A DNA stretch of 64,000 bases from Caulobacter sp. 602-2 (GCF_011043625.1 NZ_JAAKGT010000006.1:186001-250000); one strand, 5' to 3'; positions 18,118 through 27,738 are shown, numbered from the stretch's first letter. The notes: generated by a model from the letters alone, not told the origin. A program made the numbers and translations.

Positions 18118-18564
18118 ATGAACGGCCAAACCGGTAAAATCGTACGTTTCGGCGCCTCGCTCTCGGTCCTCGCGGCCGTGCTGTCGGCCTGCGCCTCGTC
18201 GCCGTTCACGCCGCCGCCGGTCGACGCCACCTCGCCGGTGGCCGCCGCCGCCGAAGCGGCCGGCAAGGAGCGGGGCAAGATCCCGAGCCTGGCCGCCATT
18301 CCGACCGTTCCGACGGATATTCCCAAGCCGGGCGAGTACAAGGCCCAGGTCCAGGCCGAGCAGGCCGCGGCCGCTCAACTCCGTCGCGACACCGCGCCGG
18401 GGACCTTCGCCCTGTCGGACACCGAGGGTTTCGCCGCTCGCGCCCAGCGCGCCGGCCGCGTTCCGCCGTCGGAAATCCCGACCGTAGCCGATCGCGCCGA
18501 GACCGAAGCCTTCGCCAAGGCTGCTCGCGGCCGAGCTACCCCGCCTCCGTCCAAGCCCCAATAG
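18118..18564 (+). CDS. Putative lipoprotein of unknown function
   Basis: 148 residues. The N-terminal signal IVRFGASLSVLAAVLSAC has a lipobox (LSAC, lipidated Cys 25). The mature part is rich in Pro, Ala and Thr, with no recognised domain; it contains IPSLAAIPTVPTDIPKPGEYKAQVQ and a likely disordered Pro-rich C-terminus. ATG 18118 lies 95 bp from the divergent phaC start. Probably an envelope or spacer lipoprotein of this lineage. Confidence 0.75.
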   Translation: MNGQTGKIVRFGASLSVLAAVLSACASSPFTPPPVDATSPVAAAAEAAGKERGKIPSLAAIPTVPTDIPKPGEYKAQVQAEQAAAAQLRRDTAPGTFALSDTEGFAARAQRAGRVPPSEIPTVADRAETEAFAKAARGRATPPPSKPQ

Positions 18565-18671
18565 GGCGACGGAGGCATAATTTTCCTTGAACTGGCTTGG
18601 CTAGGCCCCGCTTGGGGTCTATCCATGCCCGACTTTTCGCTCCTGCAGCGCCAGAGGGCGCACGAGCCATC

Positions 18672-19892
18672 ATGACCGCCGACTTTCACCGTATCCGCCG
18701 CCTGCCGCCCTACGTCTTCGAAGAGGTCAACCGCATCAAGGCACGCCTGCGCGGCCAGGGCGTCGACATCATCGACTTCGGCATGGGCAACCCGGACATG
18801 CCGACGCCCAAGCACATCGTCGACAAGCTGATCGAGACCTCGCGCGATCCGCGCGCCGGCCGCTATTCGGCCTCGAAGGGCATCCCGGGCCTGCGCAAGG
18901 CCATGGCCGGCTACTACGAGCGCCGCTTCGGCGTGAAGCTGAACCCCGACACCGAGGTGATCTCGACCCTCGGCTCGAAGGAAGGCTTCGCCAACCTCGC
19001 CCAGGCCCTGACGGCTCCCGGCGACGTCATCATCTGTCCGAACCCGGCCTATCCGATCCACGCCTTCGGCTTCATCATGGCCGGCGGCGTCATCCGCCAC
19101 GTGCCGGCGCTGAGCCCCGAGCAGTACCTCAGCAACATCAGCCGCGCGGTGAAGCACTCGGTGCCGCCGCCGTCCGTGCTGATCCTGTCCTATCCGTCGA
19201 ACCCGACGGCCCAGACGGTCGATCTCGACTTCTACAAGGACGCCGTCGCGCTGGCCAAGAAGCACGATCTGCTGGTGATCAGCGACGTGGCCTACGGCGA
19301 AATCTACTTCGAGGATAACCCGCCGCCGTCGATCCTGCAGGTCGAAGGCGCCAAGGACATCGCCGTCGAGGTCAACTCGCTGTCGAAGACCTACGCCATG
19401 GCCGGCTGGCGCGTGGGCATGGTGGTCGGCAACGCCCGCATCTGCGCGGCGCTGGCCCGCGTGAAGTCGTATCTCGACTACGGCGCCTATACGCCGGTGC
19501 AGGTGGCCGCGGCCGCCGCGCTGAACGGTCCGCAGGACTGCGTCGAGGAGATCCGCGGCATCTACAAGGGCCGCCGCGACACCCTGGTCTCGTCGATGAA
19601 GCGCGCCGGCTGGGACATCCCCAACCCGCCCGCCTCGATGTTCGCCTGGGCGAAGATCCCGCCGCAGTTCGAGGCGGCCGGCTCGATGCTGTTCTCGCGC
19701 CTGCTGATCGAGGAGGCCGGCGTCGCCGTCGCTCCGGGCATCGGCTTTGGCGAGTACGGCGAGGGCTATGTCCGCATCGGCCTGGTCGAGAACGAGCACC
19801 GCATCAAGCAGGCCGCGCGCAACGTGAAGAAGTTCATCGCCAACGCCGACCAGATCCTGGCCAAGGCTCACAACAGCCTCGAGCAGGCCTGA
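18672..19892 (+). CDS. PLP-dependent aminotransferase (AlaC / LL-DAP aminotransferase-like)
   Basis: Fold-type I class I/II aminotransferase, 406 residues from ATG 18672. It shows GMGNPDMPTPKHIV, CPNPAYPIHAF, LSYPSNPTAQTV, and the PLP lysine motif NSLSKTYAMAGWRVG. The sequence resembles the AlaC (glutamate-pyruvate) and LL-diaminopimelate aminotransferase branches, which cannot be separated by eye. Its position just before homoserine dehydrogenase points to amino-acid biosynthesis from aspartate or pyruvate. The upstream open frame to 18597 lacks family sequence. Confidence 0.88.
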   Translation: MTADFHRIRRLPPYVFEEVNRIKARLRGQGVDIIDFGMGNPDMPTPKHIVDKLIETSRDPRAGRYSASKGIPGLRKAMAGYYERRFGVKLNPDTEVISTLGSKEGFANLAQALTAPGDVIICPNPAYPIHAFGFIMAGGVIRHVPALSPEQYLSNISRAVKHSVPPPSVLILSYPSNPTAQTVDLDFYKDAVALAKKHDLLVISDVAYGEIYFEDNPPPSILQVEGAKDIAVEVNSLSKTYAMAGWRVGMVVGNARICAALARVKSYLDYGAYTPVQVAAAAALNGPQDCVEEIRGIYKGRRDTLVSSMKRAGWDIPNPPASMFAWAKIPPQFEAAGSMLFSRLLIEEAGVAVAPGIGFGEYGEGYVRIGLVENEHRIKQAARNVKKFIANADQILAKAHNSLEQA

Positions 19893-19960
19893 CCCGTTTG
19901 CGAAATCCTCGCCCCTGACAGGGTCGGGGTGAGAATTTCCACTTCATATGCCCGCAATAG

Positions 19961-19991
19961 CCCTCATCCTGAGCCTGTCGAAGGACGAGGG
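19961..19991. repeat. Intergenic palindrome (CCCTCATCCT...AGGACGAGGG)
   Basis: Ten-base arms (19961-19970 and 19982-19991, one G-U pair) around GAGCCTGTCGA, in the spacer before homoserine dehydrogenase. This palindrome is of a type I recall as widespread between genes in alphaproteobacteria. A genome-wide count would confirm that. Confidence 0.55.
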
Positions 19992-20033
19992 CGGCCCCGC
20001 CAAAGGGCCGCACCGACCACGAGGAACCGCACC

Positions 20034-21323
20034 ATGACTCAGAAAACCTGGCGCGTCGGCGTCGCCGGCCTCGGCACCGTCGGTGGCGGCCTGCTGCAGT
20101 TCCTCAACGCTCGCCCCGATTTCGCCCCGGCCGGCGATCGCGCCGAGGTGGTCGCGGTGTCCGCTCGTTCGAAGTCGCGTCCGCGCACGGTCGACATCTC
20201 GGGCCTGGAATGGTTCGACGACCCGGTCGCCCTGGCCAGCTCGCCCAATGTCGACCTGTTCGTGGAGCTGGTCGGCGGCAGCGACGGTCCGGCCAAGGCC
20301 GCGGTCGAGGCGGCGCTGAAGCTGGGCAAGCCGGTGGTCACCGCCAACAAGGCCCTGATCGCCGAGCACGGCGCCGAACTGGCCGCCCTGGCCGAGGCCA
20401 ACAACGTGCCGCTGCTGTTCGAAGCGGCGGTGATGGGCGGCACGCCGGCGGTGAAGATGCTGCGCGAGGCCATGGTCGGCGACGACGTCGTCTCGGTGGC
20501 CGGCATCCTCAACGGCACCTGCAACTACATCCTCTCGGAGATGGAAAAGACCGGCCGCGACTTCGCCGACGTGCTGCGCGAGGCCCAGGCCCTGGGCTAT
20601 GCCGAGGCCGATCCGACCATGGACGTCGGCGGTTTCGACGCCGGCCACAAGATCACCATCCTGGCCGCCCTGGCGTTCGGTTGCGCCCCCAACTACGAGG
20701 CCGCCGAGATCGAGGGCATCAGCGAGGTCGAGCTGCTCGACATCAAGCTGGCCAAGGACCTCGGCTACCGCATCAAGCTGATCGCCGGCACCTCCAAGAC
20801 CGACGACGGCGTGGCCGTGAAGGTCCATCCGACCCTGATCCCGCTGGCGCATCCGCTGGCCCAGGCCGGCGGCGCCCTGAACGCGCTCTTCATCGAGGGC
20901 ACGCGTATCGGCCGCATCTTCATCCAGGGACCGGGCGCGGGCGCCGGGCCGACGGCCGCCGCCGTCGCCGCCGACATCGCCGACGTCATGACCAAGGCGG
21001 TGCGTCCGGTGTTCCAGGCTCCGGCCGGGGCGCTGGCGCCGTTCGTGGCGGTGGATCCGACCAAGTCGGTGGGCAAGGCCTATCTGCGGATCATGGTCCG
21101 CGACGTGCCCGGGGCCATCGCCGCGATCTCCGAAACCCTGGCCGAATGCGGCGTCTCGATCGACGCCTTCCTGCAGAAGCCCGTGGAAGGGGCGGGGGGC
21201 GTGCCGATCGTGCTCGTCACCCATGCGACTCCCGAATCCAAGCTGCTCGACGCGATTAGCCGCATCGAAAAGCTGCAGGCCGTGCTAGAGCGTCCCCGTC
21301 TTCTGCGCGTCGCGCGCAACTAG
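20034..21323 (+). CDS. hom: Homoserine dehydrogenase
   Basis: NAD(P)-dependent reduction of aspartate semialdehyde to homoserine for threonine and methionine synthesis. The 429-residue product starts at ATG 20034 after CGAGGAACC. Domains in order: Rossmann fold (VGVAGLGTVGGGLLQFL, about 8-24), catalytic domain with TANKALIAEHG, GILNGTCNYILSEM and YAEADPTMDVGGFDAGHK (about 185-202), and a C-terminal ACT domain (AYLRIMVRDVPGAIAAISETLAECGVSI, about 344-371) for feedback sensing. It lies between the aminotransferase and glpX on one strand and may share an operon with them. Confidence 0.96.
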   Translation: MTQKTWRVGVAGLGTVGGGLLQFLNARPDFAPAGDRAEVVAVSARSKSRPRTVDISGLEWFDDPVALASSPNVDLFVELVGGSDGPAKAAVEAALKLGKPVVTANKALIAEHGAELAALAEANNVPLLFEAAVMGGTPAVKMLREAMVGDDVVSVAGILNGTCNYILSEMEKTGRDFADVLREAQALGYAEADPTMDVGGFDAGHKITILAALAFGCAPNYEAAEIEGISEVELLDIKLAKDLGYRIKLIAGTSKTDDGVAVKVHPTLIPLAHPLAQAGGALNALFIEGTRIGRIFIQGPGAGAGPTAAAVAADIADVMTKAVRPVFQAPAGALAPFVAVDPTKSVGKAYLRIMVRDVPGAIAAISETLAECGVSIDAFLQKPVEGAGGVPIVLVTHATPESKLLDAISRIEKLQAVLERPRLLRVARN

Positions 21324-21397
21324 AGATCGCGAGCAACAAGCGGTCCAGGTGTGGAAGACATTGGGAAATTAGCCTCGCCACGGGCTGGGAGACACTG

Positions 21398-22348
21398 ATG
21401 AGTTCTAACACCCTGGACCGTTCTCTGGTCCTGGATGCGGTCCGCGTGACCGAAGCGGCCGCCATCGCGTCATGGACCATGGTCGGCCGGGGTGACGAGA
21501 TGGCCGCCGACCAGGCCGCCGTCGACGCCATGCGCAACGCGCTGAACGAGCTTTCCATCGACGGCGAGATCGTCATCGGCGAGGGCGAGCGCGACGAGGC
21601 GCCGATGCTCTACATCGGCGAGAAGGTGGGCCGTGGCGGCCCCACCGTCGACATCGCGCTCGATCCGCTGGAAGGCACGACCCTGACGGCCAAGGCCATG
21701 CCCAACGCGCTGGCCGTGATGGCCTGGGCGCCCAAGGGCACGCTGCTGAACGCGCCAGACACCTACATGGACAAGATCGCCTGTGGTCCGGGCTATCCGG
21801 CCGGCGTGATCGATCTGGACAAGTCGCCCGCCGACAACGTCAAGGCCCTGGCCGCGGCCAAGGGCGTCGAGCCCTCGCAGATCACCGTCTGCGTGCTGGA
21901 CCGCCCGCGTCACGCCGAGATCATCGCCTCGGTCCGTTCGGTCGGCGCGCGCGTCAACCTGATCACCGACGGCGACGTGGCCGGCGTCATCAACACCGCC
22001 GATCCTGCCACCGGCATCGACCTTTATCTCGGCTCCGGCGGGGCGCCCGAGGGCGTCCTGGCCTGCGCGGCGCTGAAGTGCGTCGGCGGCCAGTTCCAGG
22101 GGCGGCTGATCTTCCGCAACGCCGACGAGCGCGCCCGCGCCGCGCGCTGGGGCGTCACCGAGTTCGACAAGAAGTACGACCTGCACGAGATCGTGCGGTC
22201 CGACGCCATCTTCGCCGCCACCGGCGTCACCTCCGGCGCGCTGCTGGACGGCGTGGGCTTCAAGGACGGCTTCGTCCACACCCACAGCCTGGTGATGAAT
22301 TCCTCGACCGGCGCCGTGCGCGAAGTGCGCATGAAGCGTCGCGCCTAG
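21398..22348 (+). CDS. glpX: Fructose-1,6-bisphosphatase class II (GlpX)
   Basis: Gluconeogenic phosphatase, 316 residues. GlpX signatures are [26 protein letters not shown] (about 17-42), [21 protein letters not shown] (metal-binding, about 55-75) and [14 protein letters not shown] (about 87-100). The N-terminus [21 protein letters not shown] follows a GGGAG-containing leader 75 bp after hom. Remarkably, an unrelated class I enzyme (fbp) follows 121 bp later. Confidence 0.95.
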   Translation: MSSNTLDRSLVLDAVRVTEAAAIASWTMVGRGDEMAADQAAVDAMRNALNELSIDGEIVIGEGERDEAPMLYIGEKVGRGGPTVDIALDPLEGTTLTAKAMPNALAVMAWAPKGTLLNAPDTYMDKIACGPGYPAGVIDLDKSPADNVKALAAAKGVEPSQITVCVLDRPRHAEIIASVRSVGARVNLITDGDVAGVINTADPATGIDLYLGSGGAPEGVLACAALKCVGGQFQGRLIFRNADERARAARWGVTEFDKKYDLHEIVRSDAIFAATGVTSGALLDGVGFKDGFVHTHSLVMNSSTGAVREVRMKRRA

Positions 22349-22469
22349 GCTTTGTCGGGCCGGCGGTCCCCGTCGGCCCGTTCGCACTCGTAATATTGTC
22401 GTACTAGTCTGCGAGTCGCTCGCGCCGCGGCGACTGATCGCCGCCTCGTACAGTCTAAGGCTCTTCTCC

Positions 22470-23447
22470 ATGACCGCCCTGATCGATCTCGCCAGCCACC
22501 TCGCCGGCGATCCCTCCAGCCCCGCGGTCAAGACCGTCGTCACCGAGATCGCCGCCGCCTGCGCTCGCATCAGCCGCGTGGTGGCCGGCGGGGCCATTCT
22601 GGGCAATCTCGGCGCGGCCGGGATCACCAACGTCCAGGACGAAGAGCAGAAGAAGCTCGACATCCTGACCAACGACCTGCTGAGCGACGCCTTGAAGGCC
22701 TGCGACCCGGTCGCCGGCATCGCCTCGGAAGAGCTCGAGCATGTCGAGACCACCGGCCGCCAGGGCGGCTACCTGGTCACCTTCGATCCGCTCGACGGCT
22801 CCAGCAACATCGACGTCAACGTCTCGGTGGGCACGATCTTCTCGATCCTGCCGGCGCCGGAAGGCCGCGAGCCCGAAGAGGTCGACTTCCTGCAGCCGGG
22901 CCGCCACCAGGTGGGCGCGGGCTATGCCGTCTATGGCCCCCAGACCATGCTGGTCCTGACCCTGACCTCGGGCGTGGTGGGCTTCACCCTGTCGGCCGAC
23001 GACAAGTGGCTTCTGACCCACGCCTCGTCGACCATCCCCGCCGACACCGCCGAGTTCGCCATCAACATGTCGAACCAGCGCCACTGGGCGCCGCCGATCC
23101 GTCGCTATGTCGACGGCTGCCTGGCCGGCAAGGAAGGCCCGCGGGGCAAGAACTTCAACATGCGCTGGGTGGCCTCGATGGTCGCCGACGTGCATCGCAT
23201 CCTGATGCGCGGCGGCGTCTTCATGTACCCCTGGGACGCTCGCGAGCCGGGCAAGCCGGGCAAGCTGCGCCTGATGTACGAGGCCAACCCGATGGCCCTG
23301 ATCGTCGAGCGCGCGGGCGGCAAGGCCACCGATGGCGTCACGCCCATCCTCGATCTCGCGCCCAGCAAGCTGCACCAGCGCGTGCCGGTGGTGCTTGGCT
23401 CGGCCAACGAAGTGGAGCAGGTCGCCAGGGAAACGGCCGCCGGTTGA
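22470..23447 (+). CDS. fbp: Fructose-1,6-bisphosphatase class I
   Basis: Second, structurally unrelated fructose-1,6-bisphosphatase, 325 residues. The metal-binding signature [22 protein letters not shown] and the downstream motif [22 protein letters not shown] are canonical for class I. An N-terminal [13 protein letters not shown] helix precedes EELEHVETT (the acidic metal ligand). Together with glpX it gives the cell two independent routes for the same gluconeogenic step. Confidence 0.96.
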   Translation: MTALIDLASHLAGDPSSPAVKTVVTEIAAACARISRVVAGGAILGNLGAAGITNVQDEEQKKLDILTNDLLSDALKACDPVAGIASEELEHVETTGRQGGYLVTFDPLDGSSNIDVNVSVGTIFSILPAPEGREPEEVDFLQPGRHQVGAGYAVYGPQTMLVLTLTSGVVGFTLSADDKWLLTHASSTIPADTAEFAINMSNQRHWAPPIRRYVDGCLAGKEGPRGKNFNMRWVASMVADVHRILMRGGVFMYPWDAREPGKPGKLRLMYEANPMALIVERAGGKATDGVTPILDLAPSKLHQRVPVVLGSANEVEQVARETAAG

Positions 23448-23453
23448 CGGCTT

Positions 23454-23479
23454 GCGCGCCCTTCGAGGGAAGGGCGCGC
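23454..23479. terminator. Strong hairpin between convergent genes
   Basis: Perfect 11-bp arms GCGCGCCCTTC / GAAGGGCGCGC with a 4-nt GAGG loop, between fbp (+) and the membrane-protein gene (-). No U-tract on either side, so termination efficiency is uncertain; it may protect 3' ends. Confidence 0.5.
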
Positions 23480-23482
23480 CCG

Positions 23483-24082
23483 TCAGCGGGCGAGGGCCGC
23501 CTTCGAGCGCAGGGCGGCCGCGGTCGCCAGGATCGAACTGATCAGCACCAGCTCGCCGGCGTTGCCGAGCCAGAACACGCCGCTGGCGGCGCTGCCGAAC
23601 ATCGCCAGGGCGCCCAGGCACAGCCAGGGCACGCCGGCTCGCCGCCACAGCAGGCCGCCGACGCCGATCAGCACCAGCACCGTCACGATCGACGGGATGG
23701 GCGGGCTGGCGGCCGCGTGGGCGTAGCGCAGCGTGCCGCCGTACTCCTTGAGCACCAGGTCGAGGTTGAAGATCTCGGTATAGGCGCCGAGCGCCACGAG
23801 CAGCGCGGTCAGGACCCACACCCAGGCGCGCAGGCGCAGTCTGGCGATCCAGAAGACGATCGGGATCAGCAGCGGCGTCAGCAGGCCGTGGGCGACATAG
23901 CGCGGCACCGACAGGCCCACGAGCAGGTCGCCCGGCCCGACCAGGGCTCCGGCGGCGACAATGGCGTTGTCCCAGCACAGCGCCAGGATGATCACCGTCA
24001 GGGGCCACAGGCGCAGGAAGCCTGCATACACGCTGGCGGCCAGCATGCCCGCCGCCATCAGCCAGAACACGAGGGTGATCAC
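23483..24082 (-). CDS. Integral membrane protein of unknown function
   Basis: 199 residues, six to seven predicted helices, for example ITLVFWLMAAGMLAASVYAGF, LWPLTVIILALCWDNAIVAAGAL, YVAHGLLTPLLIPIVFWIA, VWVLTALLVALGAYTEIF and SIVTVLVLIGVGGLLW. The segment HGLLTPLLIPIVFWIARL and the acidic WDN suggest a small transporter or sensor fold, but no family is recognised with confidence. The GTG start at 24082 has GGAG eight bases upstream. Convergent with fbp, divergent from recJ. Confidence 0.7.
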   Translation of the reverse strand: MITLVFWLMAAGMLAASVYAGFLRLWPLTVIILALCWDNAIVAAGALVGPGDLLVGLSVPRYVAHGLLTPLLIPIVFWIARLRLRAWVWVLTALLVALGAYTEIFNLDLVLKEYGGTLRYAHAAASPPIPSIVTVLVLIGVGGLLWRRAGVPWLCLGALAMFGSAASGVFWLGNAGELVLISSILATAAALRSKAALAR

Positions 24083-24324
24083 GAGGGGGCTCCGTCCGAT
24101 TCGCTGTCTCTATTCATGGGCGAGGTTAGAGCGGTCATGATCGCCGGCGTCTGCGGCGAGCGAAGTCGTCGCCACACGATCAGGCGCCTTTCAGGAGAGC
24201 TCGCCAGGCGCGCTTGACCTGGGTCATGTCCGCTTTCGCCGCAGCGGCCTGTCATGGATCGAATCCCGCAAAGGCGATAGGGTCGCCCCATGCCCCAAGA
24301 CGCTGATTTCAGGCTGGTTTAGCC

Positions 24325-26145
24325 ATGGCCGCCGACGGTCACGCCAATCCCGCCGCCACCGAGGCCTTTCTGGGCGTCGAGCGCTCCCTGTCCGGTCGCG
24401 CCTGGCGCGAGCGTCCCGCCGACGCCGCCGTGGCGCGCGACATCGCCCGCCTGCACGGCCTTTCCGAGCCCCTGGCCCGCGCCCTGGCCGCGCGGGGCGT
24501 CGGCCTCGACGGCGCGCGCGACTATCTGCAGCCGACCCTGAAGTCGCTGTTCCCTGACCCGTCCAGCTTCACCGACATGGACCGGGCCGCCGAGATCCTG
24601 ATCGACGCCCTGGAGCAGGGGCGGCCGACCATGGTGTTCGCCGACTACGACGTCGACGGCGCCACCAGCGCGGCCCAGCTGGTGCGCTGGTTCCGGCACA
24701 TGGGCGTCGAACTGCCGATCTACATCCCCGACCGGCTGAAAGAGGGCTACGGGCCCAGTCCCGCCGCCTTCAAGACCATCCGCGAGACGGGGGCGGAACT
24801 GGTCGTCACCCTCGACTGCGGGGCGGCGGCCTACGACGCCATCGCCAGCGCCGCCACGATCGGCCTGGAGGTCGTGGTCATCGACCATCACCTGATGCGC
24901 GAGGACCCGCCGGCCGCGGCCGCCGTCGTCAATCCCAACCGCCCCGGCTGCCAGAGCGGGCAGGGCGTGCTGGCCGCCGCCGGCGTGACCTTCATCCTCC
25001 TGGTGGCCCTCAACCGCGAGGCCCGCAGGCGCGGCCTATTCAGCGAGGCGCGGCCCGAACCTGATCTTCGCCAATGGCTGGACCTGACGGCGCTGGGCGA
25101 AGTCTGCGACGTCACCCAGCTGGTGGGCTTCAACCGCTCGCTGACGGCCACGGGCCTGCGGGTGATGTCCAACTGGGCCAATCCCGGCCTGAAGGCCCTG
25201 CTGGAGGTCGCCAAGGGGCAGGGGGCGGCCAGCGTGTTCCATGCCGGCTTCATCCTGGGCCCGCGAATCAACGCCGGCGGGCGCATCGGCCGCTCCGATC
25301 TCGGAGCCCGTCTCCTGTCGACGGACGACCCCATCGAGGCCAGGGCCCTGGCCGAGGAGCTCGACCTCCTCAACACCGAGCGCAAGGCCGTCGAGGCCGC
25401 CGTGGTCGACGAGGCCGTGGCGATTCTCGAGCGCAGCAGCAACTTCAATCCGGATGCGCCGGTCATCGTCGTCGCCGGCGACGACTGGCACCCGGGCGTC
25501 GTCGGCATCGTCGCCAGCCGCCTGCGCGAGCGCTATCGCAAGCCGACCCTGGTGATCGGCATCGATCGCGCGGCGGGGGTAGCCAAGGGGTCGGGTCGCT
25601 CCCAGCCGGGGGTGAATCTCGGTCGCGCCGTGCAGGCCGCGTTCGAGGCCGGCATCCTGATGGCGGGCGGCGGTCACGCCATGGCCGCGGGCCTGACCGT
25701 GCGCCCCGATTCGATTCCGGAGCTGCGCGCCTTCCTGGAGGAGGCCCTGGCCGGCGAGATGGAGGCCGTGGGAGCCGAGTCGGTCGAGATCGACGCCCTG
25801 GTGCAGCCGCGCGCGGCCAATCGAGGCCTCTGGAGCGAGTTCCAGCAGATGGCGCCGTTCGGTCCTGGCAATGTCGAGCCGACCTTCGCCCTGGCCGGCG
25901 TGCGGCCCGAGCGGGTGATGGCCCTGCGCGGCGGCCACGTGCGAGTCGACCTCGTCGGACCCAGCGGAGATCGCATCAAGGCCGTCTCCTGGCGCTCGGC
26001 CGAGACCGATCTTGGCCGCAGGCTGCTGGCGGGCGGCGGTGCGCTGCACGTCGTGGGCCGCCTGAAACCCGATGATTACATGGGCCGGGAAGGGGTCCAG
26101 CTTGAGATCGAAGACGCCGCCGACCCGCGCATGTGGACGGATTAA
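24325..26145 (+). CDS. recJ: Single-stranded-DNA exonuclease RecJ
   Basis: 5'-3' ssDNA exonuclease of recombination and mismatch repair. The 606-residue DHH/DHHA1 protein shows VFADYDVDGATSAAQL (motif I, about 107-122), VTLDCGAAA, VVIDHHLM (DHH motif, about 188-195), and GFILGPRINAGGRIGRSD. The DHHA1 segment IVVAGDDWHPGVVGIVASRL and GGGHAMAAG follow, ending in an OB-like domain. A 242-bp region separates it from the divergent membrane-protein gene. Two tRNA-Glu genes follow directly. Confidence 0.96.
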   Translation: MAADGHANPAATEAFLGVERSLSGRAWRERPADAAVARDIARLHGLSEPLARALAARGVGLDGARDYLQPTLKSLFPDPSSFTDMDRAAEILIDALEQGRPTMVFADYDVDGATSAAQLVRWFRHMGVELPIYIPDRLKEGYGPSPAAFKTIRETGAELVVTLDCGAAAYDAIASAATIGLEVVVIDHHLMREDPPAAAAVVNPNRPGCQSGQGVLAAAGVTFILLVALNREARRRGLFSEARPEPDLRQWLDLTALGEVCDVTQLVGFNRSLTATGLRVMSNWANPGLKALLEVAKGQGAASVFHAGFILGPRINAGGRIGRSDLGARLLSTDDPIEARALAEELDLLNTERKAVEAAVVDEAVAILERSSNFNPDAPVIVVAGDDWHPGVVGIVASRLRERYRKPTLVIGIDRAAGVAKGSGRSQPGVNLGRAVQAAFEAGILMAGGGHAMAAGLTVRPDSIPELRAFLEEALAGEMEAVGAESVEIDALVQPRAANRGLWSEFQQMAPFGPGNVEPTFALAGVRPERVMALRGGHVRVDLVGPSGDRIKAVSWRSAETDLGRRLLAGGGALHVVGRLKPDDYMGREGVQLEIEDAADPRMWTD

Positions 26146-26164
26146 AAAAATCGCATCTGACCGC

Positions 26165-26193
26165 TTGCGCTCTCCGGGGAGCCTTTGTATATC
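26165..26193 (+). promoter_or_regulatory. Sigma-70 promoter for the tRNA-Glu pair
   Basis: TTGCGC (26165-26170), 17-nt spacer, TATATC (26188-26193), then a GC-rich discriminator typical of stable-RNA promoters, 21 bp before the first tRNA-Glu. It begins right at the recJ 3' end. Confidence 0.7.
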
Positions 26194-26214
26194 CCCGGCT
26201 CCTCGCGGCGACGC

Positions 26215-26289
26215 GGTCCCTTCGTCTATCGGTTAGGACGCCAGATTTTCAATCTGGAGAGAGGGGTTCGACTCCCCTAGGGACTGCCA
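26215..26289 (+). tRNA. tRNA-Glu (anticodon TTC), copy 1
   Basis: Acceptor GGTCCCT / AGGGACT, anticodon stem CCAGA / TCTGG with loop TTTTCAA giving TTC, T-arm GGGGTTCGACTCCCC, encoded CCA. Identical over 75 nt to the copy at 26348. Confidence 0.97.
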
Positions 26290-26347
26290 GTCGCGAGGCG
26301 TCTACTTTTGAACTACTGCGGATTACCTTGCTTCTTCGAAGCTTAGT

Positions 26348-26422
26348 GGTCCCTTCGTCTATCGGTTAGGACGCCAGATTTTCAATCTGGAGAGAGGGGT
26401 TCGACTCCCCTAGGGACTGCCA
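26348..26422 (+). tRNA. tRNA-Glu (anticodon TTC), copy 2
   Basis: Exact duplicate of copy 1, 133 bp downstream, probably transcribed from the same promoter because the 58-bp spacer shows no clear promoter of its own. Confidence 0.97.
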
Positions 26423-26455
26423 ACCGCAGAGTTCAGAGTTTTCCATACGACATAG

Positions 26456-26482
26456 AAGGCGCGACTAAACGTCGCGCCTTTC
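26456..26482 (+). terminator. Rho-independent terminator after the tRNA-Glu pair
   Basis: AAGGCGCGAC (26456-26465), loop TAAAC, GTCGCGCCTT (26471-26480), then TCG. Perfect stem with a short U-tract. Confidence 0.75.
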
Positions 26483-26595
26483 GTATTGCGCGCTCACCGC
26501 ATCATTTGGCCATTGACGGCCCTCCCTTACCGAGAACACTGTTATTCTTGTGGTGCTCGCTCCTTTGGGCTGTTTGGGCGAGCCAGAGGGGCGGA

Positions 26596-27186
26596 ATGTC
26601 TGGTTACGACTTGGATGCATCGGGCGCGCACGAAGACCTCGTGCGCATCAGCGGCCGTGTGAAATGGTTCGACGTCGGAAAGGGCTACGGCTTCATCGTT
26701 CCCGACGACCCGGGCCAGACCGGCCTGAAGGACGTCCTGCTCCACGTCACCTCCCTGCGCAATTGCGGCCGCGAGTCGGCGCTCGAGGGCTCGGCGATCG
26801 TCTGCGACGTGGTCAAGCGGCCCAAGGGCTGGCAGGTCAGCGAGGTCGTCGACCTCGACGAGACCTCGGCCCCGTCGCCCCTGGAGCGCCCGCGTCGCAC
26901 CTTCGACGAGTCGGCGCCCCGGCGTGACGGTCCGCGCGCTTTCGGCGGCGCGGCGCGCCAGTCCCTGACTCCTGCCGGTCCGCCCGAGCGGGCCAAGGTC
27001 AAGTGGTTCAACCGCACCAAGGGCTACGGCTTCGTCGTCCGCGACGAGGCGCCGGGCGACATCTTCGTGCACATCGAAACCCTGCGCCGCGGCGGGCTGG
27101 AGGATCTCCAGCCGGGCGACGACGTCATGGTCCGTTTCGCCCAGGGGCCCAAGGGGCTGGTCGTGGCCGAGATCACCGCCGCCTGA
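26596..27186 (+). CDS. cspD: Double cold-shock-domain protein (CspD-like)
   Basis: RNA/ssDNA-binding protein with two cold-shock domains, as in Caulobacter CspC/CspD. The 196-residue product starts at ATG 26596 (GGGGCGGA upstream). CSD1 spans about 16-86 with RNP1-like KGYGFIVP and RNP2-like VLLHVT. An Arg/Pro-rich linker covers about 87-131. CSD2 spans about 132-195 with KGYGFVV and IFVHIE. The pairing with a following DUF192 gene is conserved for the stationary-phase CspD, so that paralogue is favoured over CspC, by context only. Confidence 0.88.
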   Translation: MSGYDLDASGAHEDLVRISGRVKWFDVGKGYGFIVPDDPGQTGLKDVLLHVTSLRNCGRESALEGSAIVCDVVKRPKGWQVSEVVDLDETSAPSPLERPRRTFDESAPRRDGPRAFGGAARQSLTPAGPPERAKVKWFNRTKGYGFVVRDEAPGDIFVHIETLRRGGLEDLQPGDDVMVRFAQGPKGLVVAEITAA

Positions 27187-27255
27187 GGCGGCTTTTCCGG
27201 TCGGCGAGGGGCGGGTAGGGTCCTGGCCGGTTCTCCATGTCCTGGCGAGGCGTTC

Positions 27256-27738
27256 TTGGCCCTTCTCGACGATCCGCGGCGGCGCGACGCTCTGAGGCTG
27301 CTGGCAGGCGTGGTTCCGGTCCTGGCGGGCGCGGGCGAGGCCTTCGCCGCCGGCCCGCGTCTCGAGCCGCTGGAGATCGTCACCGGCCGAGGCGTGGCCC
27401 GTTTCCAGGTCGAGATCGCCGCCACCGAGGCCGAGCAGCGCAAGGGGCTGATGTTCCGCAAGTCGCTGGCCCCGGACCGCGGCATGCTGTTCGTCTACAA
27501 GAAGCCGCAGCGCGCGGCGTTCTGGATGAAGAACACGCTCATCGCGCTCGACATCCTCTATGTCGGGCCGGACGGGCGCATCCTGTCGATGGTCCGCAAT
27601 GCTCGCCCGCTGGACGAGATGCCGCTGCCGTCGGGCGGCCCCGTGCTCGGCGTTCTCGAGATCGCCGGAGGCCGGGCGGGGCAGCTTGGCGTGCTTCCCG
27701 GCGATCGCGTGCGGCACCGGATCTTCCCCAAGGGCTGA
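27256..27738 (+). CDS. DUF192 family exported protein
   Basis: 160 residues. A hydrophobic N-terminal segment (LRLLAGVVPVLAGAGEAFAAG) looks like a signal. The DUF192 beta domain follows, with family motifs QRKGLMFRKSLAPDRGMLFVYKKPQRAAFWMKNTLIALDILYV and GGRAGQLGVLPGDRV. The function is unknown. The likely TTG start at 27256 has GAGG six bases upstream; no in-frame ATG precedes the signal. It follows cspD by 69 bp, a common operon partner. Confidence 0.85.
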   Translation: MALLDDPRRRDALRLLAGVVPVLAGAGEAFAAGPRLEPLEIVTGRGVARFQVEIAATEAEQRKGLMFRKSLAPDRGMLFVYKKPQRAAFWMKNTLIALDILYVGPDGRILSMVRNARPLDEMPLPSGGPVLGVLEIAGGRAGQLGVLPGDRVRHRIFPKG

